64,000 nucleotides of DNA from Sarcocystis neurona (Eukaryota > Apicomplexa > Conoidasida > Eucoccidiorida > Sarcocystidae): assembly GCA_000727475.1 (NCBI GenBank), contig KL647288.1:5414306-5478305 (forward strand), given 5' to 3'. The translations under genes and the position numbers were made by a program. The notes under the pieces were generated by a model that was not told the origin of the DNA, did not search any database, and saw nothing but the letters and a program-made list of their open reading frames with translations. Below, piece after piece: positions 31,701 through 38,330 of this stretch. The first letter of the stretch is position 1, and each line of letters starts with the position of its first letter.

Positions 31701-34386
31701 TTTTACCATCATCTCGCTTTCCCGTGCCTTCTCGCTGCAGTTTTGCGCGTCCTTCTTCTCTCCCCGTCTGTCTTTGTTGTCATTTCCCGCATGGTTCTCC
31801 GTCCGGCGACCGTCGCCCTCGTCGTTTCTGTCTCGTTCTCCTCCTTCCTCTCCGCGTTTCTGACTTGTTATGTACGCTCCGCATCGTCCTGCTCTTTTTT
31901 GTGCTCCCCGATTTCCGCCACCGCTGTTCCCGCGTGTACACATCTGCTGCAGTTCGCGTCTTTCCCCAACCTTGCGCTGCGTTTGGCAAAAGACCCCGTC
32001 GAAGGCAACGCTTGGCAAACAGACCACATTCTTCCAGTTCATCGAGGAGGAGGCTTATGTGGACTTTCAAATCTGCAAACGCTTTGCCGGTCAGTCGCGC
32101 ATCTCTTGCGCACTGAAACAGACCCGGGACTGCAGTATTACTATTGCATTTTGCCCCTACATAGGGATGAGCGTAGTTCTCTCCAAAGTTAACGTGCAGA
32201 CAAAATTAAGTAAAGAGAGGCAAATAGCCTACGCTATACACTTATAGATATGTGCAGGTAGCTGAGAACACTTTGACGGAGCACGTAGGTGAAAACCTGG
32301 AGACAGAGGTTTTAAAAGCGTAGTAAGCTCACGAGTAATAATAATAATGCGTCTACGCACGTCCAAGCAGATCAGCAGATGTTGCGGGCTTGCAGTAGAA
32401 AAAAGATGGAAACAGCGGAAGGTGGGTGAGCGCGCGACAGCGTAGCCGTACTCAGGCCTGTCTGGGCTGTAAAAATTGTCGATAGGTTCGTGTTAGTGTG
32501 TGCGCATTTTACGTCAGGGAAAGAGCACCAGACAGCGTAAAGGGCTGTCTGCATCCTCATGTGTCTTCACATTTATGAAGGAGAGAGGAACGCACCGCCT
32601 TCTCTCTCGTGGTGCATATTTCTGTGAAGAGCCGCAAGAAAAAGGGTAGTTTTCTACGTCAAAAGCATACGTTTTTCGTCCACGTACAAAAGAGCTAGAG
32701 TTTTTCTACGCGCTGACCCGTGTCTGTGACGGAGAACAGAGAGCAGCCGAATGAGTGCGTCTACAGGTGTGTAGTCATGCGCCCGGGAGCACTCCACGTC
32801 GTGGGCACTGCTCGTGTCTGTTTTTCCAGGATTTCTAGAAAGACGTGAAGAGATGCAGACAAACGAGTGTGTAGACGTGTCCACACTTTTTTCGGTGCCG
32901 CCAATCAGGAAGACCACTACTGTTTCTTCGTGTGACGCGCCTTCACGTCTCACGTATGCGTAAGTGTACTCACTGTCTCCTCTACGTTTGTGAATATATG
33001 TGTGCATACATATATATATATATACATATATATATGTATAAATGCACCCGTGTGCATTAAATATACTAATGTGCAAACTTACCAAAATGTTTACGTGCAC
33101 ACATATGTATATGTATGTATATTTGTATATGTCCGTGTAAGCGGTCATACATATCCCTCATACGTGCGCATACATACATGCGTCTACGTGTTAAGTCATT
33201 TGTATACAACTACGCACACAGGTGTGTAGATATATATATATATATGTATGCGCACACATATTCCATTGACGTCTATAGACTTGTTTGCTTTTCTGGGCAC
33301 AGGTACGGATGTCTGTGCATGAATTTTGATAAATGCGTGAGGATCTTCCGGTGTGTACGTATCAGCCTCTTTGAAGCGTTTTTCGAGGAAGAAGTTTCGC
33401 GCTTTTTACGCGCCACCTGTGAACGTTTTGTGTTTGTGGTCTTCTGTTGCATCTGCACACTATACTGGCAGACGATATACATGTACATATATATATATAT
33501 ATATGTATATATACACACGTATATGGCTGGGTACGAGTACGAACACATCTCCGTAGCCTTGTCTCCCGTATGTATAAGTACATATTCGTATTATGTAGAC
33601 AGAGGGGCATAAATATTCGTATTATGTAGATATAAGGGTATCGGTAGCTGTGCAGTATTTCATTTCTGCAGAGCGATGCGTGGAGCGATCTTGCGCGTTT
33701 TGCAGCACAGCGGGTGATGGGCGGCACCCTGGTGCGTACACACAGTTGCAGGTGTACGCAGTTGTAGTTGTACACATGTGAATAAGGGGGAACAAAATCG
33801 TGTGCGATCATGATTATATACTGAGAACTGGGTGTAATACAAATGTAGGTAATATATATATATATATACATACGGTGGATGCCAGCCACGCCGGCGCGTG
33901 GAAAGCATTGAGAAGCTGTTACTTGTTCGCAAACAAGTACGCTGGGATATACAACTGCCGACGTGTCGGTTATGTGCTCGATTTTTCCCTGGTTTCTGTG
34001 CTAACCAAGTCTTTCATTCGTTAAGCGGCTTCTCCTTCGTTGCAACTCACGGTAGTCGGATGCACGTAGACGCCGGACCGGAAGTATTCTCGTTGGACGT
34101 GAAATTACGTTCATATATGTACATATATACACATGTGTATACACTTTTTGTTTGTATAGGTGCTTATATATCTGAAGCTCACTACGCGGATTCTGAAAAC
34201 CCCTTTTTTATTTGTGTTGGAAGGAAACCGAAAATGTGTGTGATCTGATATAGATGTAACCGCGTTACTTTGTAAAACCCTAGCATATTAAGCTTCACGT
34301 GCACTCCATTCCGCCGACTTTGCAGGGCTTGTCATCAAACGAAGACGAACGCTGAGGCTGCTCTGCGACGTGTGTCTCGCACGTAG
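2930..34386 (+). CDS. Giant ZRANB3-like SNF2 helicase with C4 zinc finger and HNH nuclease (11 exons)
   Basis: Predicted DNA-dependent ATPase/annealing helicase of the ZRANB3/SMARCAL1 group, expected in the nucleus at stalled replication forks. My exon model is 2930-5447, 6781-9206, 11156-11350, 13107-14733, 15712-18078, 19600-20318, 21858-25638, 26772-28105, 30020-30157, 31953-32089 and 34326-34386. Phases agree at every junction and the total is 15,303 nt (5,100 codons plus TAG). Domains in order: topoisomerase-type C4 zinc finger (about 824-850), SNF2 motifs I (DEMGTGKT, about 1688), II (DESH, about 1920), III (LLSGTP), IV (VVIFAHH) and VI ([11 protein letters not shown], about 3307), a substrate-recognition-like region (about 3750-4070), a Cys2...Cys2 element, and an HNH nuclease (about 4990-5100). 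Human ZRANB3 is about 1,080 residues with the same SNF2-to-HNH order. Ala, Gln and Ser tracts account for the excess. The junctions from exon 3 onward rest on protein alignment recalled from family knowledge. The start and the 25638/26772 junction are least sure. Transcription into separate mRNAs cannot be excluded without RNA data. Confidence 0.8.
5448..6780 (+). other. Intron 1 with CTG-repeat block and TA microsatellite
   Basis: GT donor and AG acceptor, phase 1. About 5470-5890 is an almost continuous GCT/CTG repeat with CTTCACG spacers, read as Leu or Ala tracts in any frame. A (TA)n run follows at 6353-6428. The intron separates the two cysteine pairs of the C4 zinc finger. Confidence 0.75.
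6353..6428. repeat. TA dinucleotide microsatellite
   Basis: About 75 bases of near-perfect TA with ACATATAG interruptions, inside intron 1. Confidence 0.95.
6781..9206 (+). CDS. Exon 2: second half of C4 zinc finger and unassigned region
   Basis: It begins in phase 1 after CCGGATAG and at once reads [17 protein letters not shown], the classical second half of a topoisomerase C4 zinc finger (F-L-G-C-S-x-Y-P-x-C; cysteines at 6795-6797 and 6813-6815). Gln/Glu-rich sequence follows, then three islands of ordinary composition: about 7100-7300 (acidic/amphipathic, contains [19 protein letters not shown]), 7880-8040 (around [15 protein letters not shown]) and 8390-8560 (around [20 protein letters not shown]). 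I do not recognise these. Ala tracts encoded by GCT separate them. The exon ends in amphipathic sequence ending [15 protein letters not shown] at CAG|GCAAGT, a GC-type donor whose phase (0) matches exon 3. No nearby GT donor gives the right phase. Assignment to the same gene rests on the split finger on one side and on phase plus alignment on the other. Confidence 0.7.
9207..11155 (+). other. Intron 2 (probable GC-AG intron)
   Basis: The donor is AG|GCAAGT, the usual context of GC-AG introns. The acceptor is preceded by a long C/T-rich CTG tract ending TTCTCTTCTTTAG. The intron contains TA/TG microsatellites at 9240-9380 and a large ACATATATAT array at 10644-10872. Confidence 0.6.
10644..10872. 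repeat. ACATATATAT-type microsatellite array
   Basis: About 230 bases of (TA)n with regularly spaced AC interruptions (TACATATATA and TTACATATA units), inside intron 2. Confidence 0.93.
11156..11350 (+). CDS. Exon 3: SNF2 ATPase motifs Q and I (Walker A)
   Basis: It encodes 65 residues opening in phase 0. [20 protein letters not shown] matches the start of the ZRANB3/SMARCAL1 ATPase core, followed by [13 protein letters not shown] and [11 protein letters not shown] (motif I, 11273-11296), where the usual DEMGLGKT has Leu replaced by Thr. It ends at LIV in front of donor GTC|GTAAGT, and the next exon resumes with VPASLRLVW, so motif Ia is split exactly between two valines in phase 0. This is the catalytic nucleotide-binding lobe. 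The Walker A lysine and threonine are intact. Confidence 0.92.
11351..13106 (+). other. Intron 3
   Basis: GTAAGT donor and TTTTGTGTCCAG acceptor, phase 0. It contains a TA/TG-rich block (about 12030-12350) and a 500-base sense-strand CTG-rich tract (12590-13090) directly upstream of the acceptor. An open frame begins at 12420 inside the intron, but its part before 13107 is Leu/Cys/Arg repeat and is not supported as coding. Confidence 0.85.
12030..12350. repeat. TA/TG-rich microsatellite region
   Basis: Mixed GTATAT, TGTGTA and TATA repeats in intron 3, of low complexity on both strands. Confidence 0.85.
13107..14733 (+). CDS. Exon 4: SNF2 motifs Ia, II and III with low-complexity insertions
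   Basis: It encodes 542 residues. [18 protein letters not shown] is motif Ia. An Ala/Pro-rich insertion (GCT codons, 13190-13450) and a Gln-rich stretch (13520-13640) follow. The core then resumes with [17 protein letters not shown] and [13 protein letters not shown] (motif II DESH at 13725-13736, the box typical of SMARCAL1/ZRANB3). LLLSGTP (motif III) lies at about 13835-13855, followed by [18 protein letters not shown] second insertion of about 250 residues, Glu/Ala/Arg-rich and highly charged, runs from 13950 to 14690. The exon closes with [10 protein letters not shown] at donor CG|GTAAGC, phase 1. The insertions sit in surface-loop positions and leave the motifs intact. Confidence 0.9.
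14734..15711 (+). other. Intron 4
   Basis: GTAAGC donor and GTATCAG acceptor, phase 1. It begins with CAG-rich sequence and carries a TA-rich block near 15425-15485. I chose the acceptor at 15711 because it is the one that gives the right phase and immediately restores homology ([17 protein letters not shown]). Confidence 0.7.
15712..18078 (+). CDS. Exon 5: inter-lobe segment of the SNF2 core with a ~640-residue insertion
   Basis: It starts with [16 protein letters not shown] and [20 protein letters not shown], matching the ZRANB3 segment before lobe 2 (the LHQLL...IRR region). A very long insertion follows: Ala-rich, poly-Gln, five copies of PQQDEQ (16767-16856), basic KR-rich stretches (about 16910-16935 and 17125-17190) and more Ala. 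The core resumes at about 17780 with [20 protein letters not shown] and [10 protein letters not shown], the helix that precedes motif IV in ZRANB3. An acidic tail (DEDDESSDD) runs into donor ATG|GTATGT in phase 1. KWVVR also fits the APIM consensus for PCNA binding, but here it lies in a predicted core helix. Confidence 0.87.
16767..16856 (+). repeat. 18-bp coding tandem repeat (PQQDEQ x5)
   Basis: Five near-identical copies of CCGCAGCAGGACGAACAG in frame, encoding Pro-Gln-Gln-Asp-Glu-Gln. The first copies differ by single silent changes (GAT/GAC, CAG/CAA), which suggests recent expansion by slippage or unequal exchange. Confidence 0.95.
18079..19599 (+). other. Intron 5
   Basis: GTATGT donor and CTCGTGTTCAG acceptor, phase 1. 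It is filled with TA/TG microsatellites (main block 18540-18745). Confidence 0.88.
18540..18745. repeat. TA-rich microsatellite array
   Basis: Alternating TATATA runs with ACATATG and GTATAT interruptions in intron 5. Confidence 0.9.
19600..20318 (+). CDS. Exon 6: SNF2 lobe 2, motifs IV and V (first part)
   Basis: It reads [20 protein letters not shown] (motif IV region, FAHH as in ZRANB3). A 150-residue Ala/Gln/Glu-rich insertion interrupts it (about 19690-20190). It then continues with [20 protein letters not shown] and [13 protein letters not shown], the start of motif V. Donor GGC|GTAGGC leaves phase 0 in the middle of motif V. The usual GQGL of the family reads SHGV across the junction, a noticeable change in a normally conserved element. 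Confidence 0.92.
20319..21857 (+). other. Intron 6
   Basis: GTAGGC donor and CTGTTTTGGCAG acceptor, phase 0. TA repeats lie near 20930-21010 and a 650-base CTG-rich tract (21170-21850) leads directly into the acceptor. Confidence 0.88.
21858..25638 (+). CDS. Exon 7: SNF2 motif VI and substrate-recognition-like region
   Basis: It opens with [20 protein letters not shown] and [15 protein letters not shown] (motif VI, 21924-21956, arginine fingers retained), completing the ATPase. After Gln/Ala-rich stretches, islands of ordinary sequence appear. [18 protein letters not shown] (about 23256-23310) and [20 protein letters not shown] (about 24142-24200) resemble the substrate-recognition region of ZRANB3. 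[17 protein letters not shown] (about 23812-23862) lies between them. The remainder is CAG-derived Gln, Ala, Ser and Arg sequence. A Cys cluster at about 22470-22690 is repeat-derived and does not form an NZF finger. The end at AAGCA|GTAAGC (phase 1) is a proposal. The frame stays open to 26048, but the last part contains TA-repeat translation. Confidence 0.82.
25639..26771 (+). other. Intron 7 (boundaries tentative)
   Basis: It contains a (TA)n run at 25768-25798 and purine-rich GAGAGA sequence at 26050-26330. The pairing of donor 25639 with acceptor 26771 preserves phase 1. Another acceptor at 26701 would enter the next frame in phase 0 and cannot be paired with this donor. Confidence 0.5.
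26772..28105 (+). CDS. Exon 8: split Cys2...Cys2 element preceding the HNH domain
   Basis: After an Ala-rich start it reads [20 protein letters not shown], then Gln-rich sequence. [13 protein letters not shown] (cysteines at 27455-27466) and, after a 190-residue Ser/Gly/Glu-rich insertion, [20 protein letters not shown] (cysteines at 28043-28057) correspond to the two halves of the small Cys4 element just before the HNH domain in ZRANB3. The exon ends TLRRQ at donor CAG|GTGAGA, phase 0, and the next exon continues [13 protein letters not shown], an uninterrupted match to the family. The 5' boundary is less certain than the 3' boundary. Confidence 0.85.
28106..30019 (+). other. Intron 8, CAG half and CTG half
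   Basis: GTGAGA donor and CTCCTGCAG acceptor, phase 0. The first part (28380-29300) is CAG-rich on the sense strand. The second (29440-30019) is CTG-rich and forms the polypyrimidine run in front of the acceptor. Open frames here are repeat translations with no motif. Confidence 0.87.
30020..30157 (+). CDS. Exon 9: HNH nuclease, first zinc-binding pair
   Basis: It encodes 46 residues in phase 0 at both ends. [20 protein letters not shown] carries the first CxxC (30044-30055) of the HNH domain and matches the sequence following the LR(R/A)Q/K helix in ZRANB3. It continues [19 protein letters not shown]. Donor AGT|GTACGT gives phase 0, matching exon 10. A second donor two bases upstream would give the wrong phase. 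Confidence 0.9.
30157..30306. repeat. Degenerate ~40-bp tandem repeat at the intron 9 donor
   Basis: Four units begin near 30157, 30198, 30241 and 30281. Each has TGTACGTAC-like sequence, then CACAGCACACTCTTCTT. Spacing varies from about 39 to 43 bases. The intron 9 donor GTACGT belongs to the first unit and the third unit carries another GTACGT. Confidence 0.75.
30158..31952 (+). other. Intron 9 with ~800-base polypyrimidine tract
   Basis: GTACGT donor and CATCTGCTGCAG acceptor. A TA run lies at 30450-30480. About 31130-31950 is strongly C/T-rich on the sense strand (TTCTTCTCTC-like), ending at the acceptor. No coding motif was found. Confidence 0.85.
31953..32089 (+). CDS. Exon 10: HNH nuclease catalytic core
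   Basis: [20 protein letters not shown] is followed by [11 protein letters not shown] and [10 protein letters not shown], matching the ZRANB3 HNH core. The catalytic Asp-His lies at 32022-32027, the HNH Asn in LSNLQTLC, and the third zinc cysteine at 32085-32087. The donor CG|GTCAGT splits an Arg codon (phase 2). The last exon completes it as R-A-C-H. Reading past the donor would lose the final zinc-binding Cys-His. Confidence 0.93.
32090..34325 (+). other. Intron 10
   Basis: GTCAGT donor and CCGACTTTGCAG acceptor, phase 2. At 2.2 kb it is the longest intron in the gene. It contains TA runs at 33005-33040, 33480-33520 and 33850-33870. Confidence 0.83.
34326..34386 (+). CDS. Exon 11: last zinc ligand of the HNH domain and stop
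   Basis: One base completes the Arg codon, then 19 residues [19 protein letters not shown] precede TAG (34384-34386). ACHQTKT supplies the final Cys-His of the LCxxCHxxKT signature, so the nuclease fold is complete. It is far too short to be found by ORF size. The call rests on phase, on acceptor TTTGCAG and on motif completion. The C-terminus lacks the APIM peptide that ends some vertebrate ZRANB3 proteins. Confidence 0.88.
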
Positions 34387-37300
34387 GGTTTGTCTTCTTT
34401 TGTTTAATTGTTGGGAAAGAACTCTACTTGAGAGACGAGGAGAGACAACTACTTCTTTTTCACTGCAAGGAGTTGATAGAGGGTTGCTGGCCCGTGCAGG
34501 CGGGAGAAGTGCAGGAATCCTACAGATGAAGGTGAGTCAGAAAAATAGGCGACAAAAACTAGTTTACCCACACTTTTAGATGTGAACGGGCCGATTTACC
34601 TCTCTGACCTGCTACAGTTGTCCGTCAACGTGTGTGTCAAGTCAGAGGAAGCAAATGTATTCTAGCCTGTGACTTCTCAGGTCTATTACGCTGCAGGCGT
34701 TCTTCCCGTTGTATCATCTGTGTAGTACGTGCGAGCCTGCCCGCACTGCAGAAGGAGGGAAGCTCTGGCTGGGGGACACATAAAAGTGTTGGGAGTATGG
34801 ACGGCACGAAGTTCTTTGTTTTTAGCTCTCCGTGAAAGTTAGAGCGCATAATAAAACCTAACCATGACACGCTGATGAAGCCTCAAGTCGGCTGCCAGAC
34901 TAGAACAACTTTCGGGGCTCGGGTGTGGACACCACGCTGGAGAGCACGAAACTCCAGTTATGCAATACTGAGAAAGAATTGCTTCTTTAAAACGCAAAAT
35001 CCGAAGGCGTGGTTGAAGCTGGCACGATTTGCCGCTCGGCAAATCCACTTCAATGAACTTTTAAAGGTCTCCTTTCGGACTGATCGACACCACCCGTCCA
35101 TGCGAGGTTGGCGCAGCTCTCGTAACTCTTCACCGGTGGTGGGTGACTTGTTTCTCTGGTTTGTTTTCCGTTGTCGAATGTACCGCGTGTAATTGCAATG
35201 TCTGATTTGCCGGAACTCACTCTTCGAGTTCATCCTGAGTATGGCAATTCAATGCGTGGAGCTTTCAGGCGCGGAGTTGTAATATCGTATTGATGCCTTT
35301 TGTGATTAATTTCCTGAGCGCCTAGACAAAAGTTTATTGACATCCAGAGGCCACCGGCGCACAGTTGCAGTATTACCGTGTGTGAAGAAAGGGAGGAGGT
35401 GTCCACGGACGTCTAGTGACCTCATTCATTGTACGCTGACGTTCATTTCCTCAGCCGAACTGAGATTTTTTACGAAGCACTACGGTGCAAAGCAATTGTT
35501 GCCCCATTGGCTGGACTCACTGTTCCCCTATGGTGCTGTGTGAAACCAGAAAAGTGCATCTACCATTTGGATTTCTTTTGTTTTAATAGCATGTTCTCAC
35601 GCGGGAGTTTGACAACAGCATGAGCCCACAAGACGGAGTGCCGTGTCTTGCAGAATTGAGCACACACCCACAAAGCAAACAACCTGGCAGGCACTGCCTG
35701 GACACCCACACGATAGGTGTTTCGGTTATACGAGTGTCGTTCTTGCTGATGCGCCTCTAACAGTGATCGCAGTCGCACCGGATGCACCGTTTCTGTAGAC
35801 CTTCTCCTGCAGCTTCATTTTGTCTATGTTGCCCGACGTACGTCTACACTGCACACACACGCCTGAACATCATGGAGACATATGTATGTATGTATGTACG
35901 TATGTATGTATATATATATATGTATAAACGTTATATATATATATATATATATATGTATATAAATGTATATATGTGCAGTGTGCGTAGAAGCACGGAAGCT
36001 GGCTATATATGACAGTCATGCTTTGGCACTGCCACACGCTCGGAAGAAGGTAGTTAACATGACTTTTTCTACTGCTCTACGACAGCGACGACCGGTAAAA
36101 ACCGGACGGCCGCGTACAGAAAGACGGCTTCACTGTACTCACGGCTTCCTTGTATTACCGGTCCTGTTTGTAGCCGCGTTACACGGGGGCCATTTGTTGG
36201 CAACTACGTCACATCCTTGAGTGCGTACATTTATACATGTGTGGATATAATATATACATATATACATGTATTACATCTCATGTGGAGTTTCCCCTTCACT
36301 CCCGGGTAAAGACGTAGGGTACGTGAAGGCAGCCGTTTACGGCACCTGCTTACAAGAAGGCTACATACATACGTATGTATATGCATACGCGTATGTATAC
36401 ATGCCGGCCGCAATAAATTTGTCCCCGCTAACCGCATGCCCGTCGCAGGTGCACATATGGATGGAAACGAATGAAACGGATACATAAGCGATGCAAGCAA
36501 ATGGTGCAGAAACAAAATAATGAATTGTCTGTTGTTCCTGTGTTATCTCTCTGTGTGTATGTGTGGCTACAAATGATACGCTAATACGCGCAGATTACGC
36601 AGGTACTTACACTTGCAGTGTGGCACAATTTGCAATGGGCGGGTCCGTTGAAATCACGCGAGCCCCTCGTGCAGTACCCAGATATACATACCCACCTGTA
36701 CGCGTGGGCGTCCTCGAACCCCCTACCCAGTATTCTCTATAGACAGTTCGTACTGGCACGGGTGACAAGGACGAACGTTGAACGCGGTAAAACCGTAGGC
36801 TGGCTTTCCAATTCATATGTACGTTATACGTGTGCATACATACACATCCGTGTACGCGTTTGTGCGAGAGGGATTTGACGCGAATAGCAGTGCACACCGT
36901 CGACAAGAGGTCTAGGAGACTGTACTTGGGTTTATTCACTTTTTCAGAACACTGTGCGTGCCCCTTGCGGACGCACATATTCGGGAACCGGCTACCGTGA
37001 GCGTAGCCTGTGGCGGGGGATGTTCACGCGATGACGGAACAGGTAGTCACAGCCTTACCGTCGACATCCGCTTACGGAACAAGACGTACCCAGAATCGTG
37101 TGTTTATGCATACTAAGTGACAAATGACAGCAACGGGGAGAAACGGCCGCTGCAAACTACCTGCACGCAGTTAATCGCCTCTTCGATAACAACAAAACGT
37201 ACCGCACTGCTGGAGAAAGCGCTAAACTGCTTTGCATGCGCTCACACGAAGCGTGTGTACATATATATAGATAAATGCTTGTGTGTGTTGTGTCCGTCTG

Positions 37301-38330
37301 TCGCCACACATCATCCTGTGCTGCTTACCTGCTACGCTGACGACCGACACGTCTACATCCGTAACGCAATCTTAACGTGTAACCTGCGAATTTATACCAT
37401 TAACGTCTCCCCTACGTTAGTCTGCAGCGCAGTTCGCCCTTAGCGTCGCATGAAGATCATACTGTTCCATTGCGTCCCGAATGGATGTACCGCTTTCCTA
37501 CTGATGTTCCGCCTGTGTCTGCTCATGCAGACAATTTTCACGCGGCCGCGCAGATACGCGTAAGCCATATTAAGTTTTTTGTGGTCAACTCAATATGTCA
37601 CCTAGTATGGAACTGATAGACACTGGTGGCAGCACCGCACTGCAATCGTTCGAAGTTAAGTTCGGGCACCATGAAAGATGTGTTTCAACCCAGCCGCGTT
37701 GACGAATCTACAGGTGTAGTAACACAGCTCCAGCTGGCCCTGCTGTATTTACGTTAGACGATCACTTCGGTAAGCAGCGTGCAGTTACCCGTGTAACATC
37801 GACGCGCACAGCCAGCTCTCCAAAGAAGACACAGTAGAATTTACCGCGGCTGTGTGCAGATCTCAACACACCTACATATATGTATCTATAATCACCAACA
37901 CACACGTATATCTGCATATGGCACATAGGAGTACACCCTATTTGCATGTGCACCTAATTACCGCTGTGCAACGCGTAGGAGAAATATGCAGTCAAGTCTA
38001 AGATTAGTGTTTTCTACGTTTCACGGATGCATTACAAGTTCAAGATCCACTTCAACGTCGCGCTGAATACCAAAATCCCACTGTCGTGCTATTATGGGGA
38101 TAACAAAATCACTACAATCATCATCTTTCCCCACGGTCCGCGCCTCCTGTACAGTCATTCACCCATCTACCCTTACATCCTACACTTCCACTTCTCCCAT
38201 TCAGTTGTGGCTCTCCCATCTACCTAGAGTCGTCGTGAATTGGTATATACCTTCCCCCATGCGTCTTCTGCCAAATAATTTAGATGTTCCCTCATGCTTG
38301 GATGCGAAGATATTTTAAGCTTCCTGTTAT
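34387..38330. other. No gene recognised between helicase and HSP70
   Basis: No open frame here has motif or composition support. TA microsatellites lie at 35880-35975 and 36245-36270, and the region is otherwise repeat-poor. The 3'UTRs of the flanking convergent genes must lie at the two ends. Exons shorter than about 150 bases of an unrecognised gene could be hidden. Confidence 0.5.
35880..35975. repeat. ATGT/TA microsatellite
   Basis: A TATGTATGTATG run is followed by a (TA)n run, outside any recognised gene. Confidence 0.9.

Noticed and set aside
34255..34400. Single AAACCCTA/TAGGGTTT-like words as telomere-like repeats
   Set aside because: Isolated single copies, not arrays.
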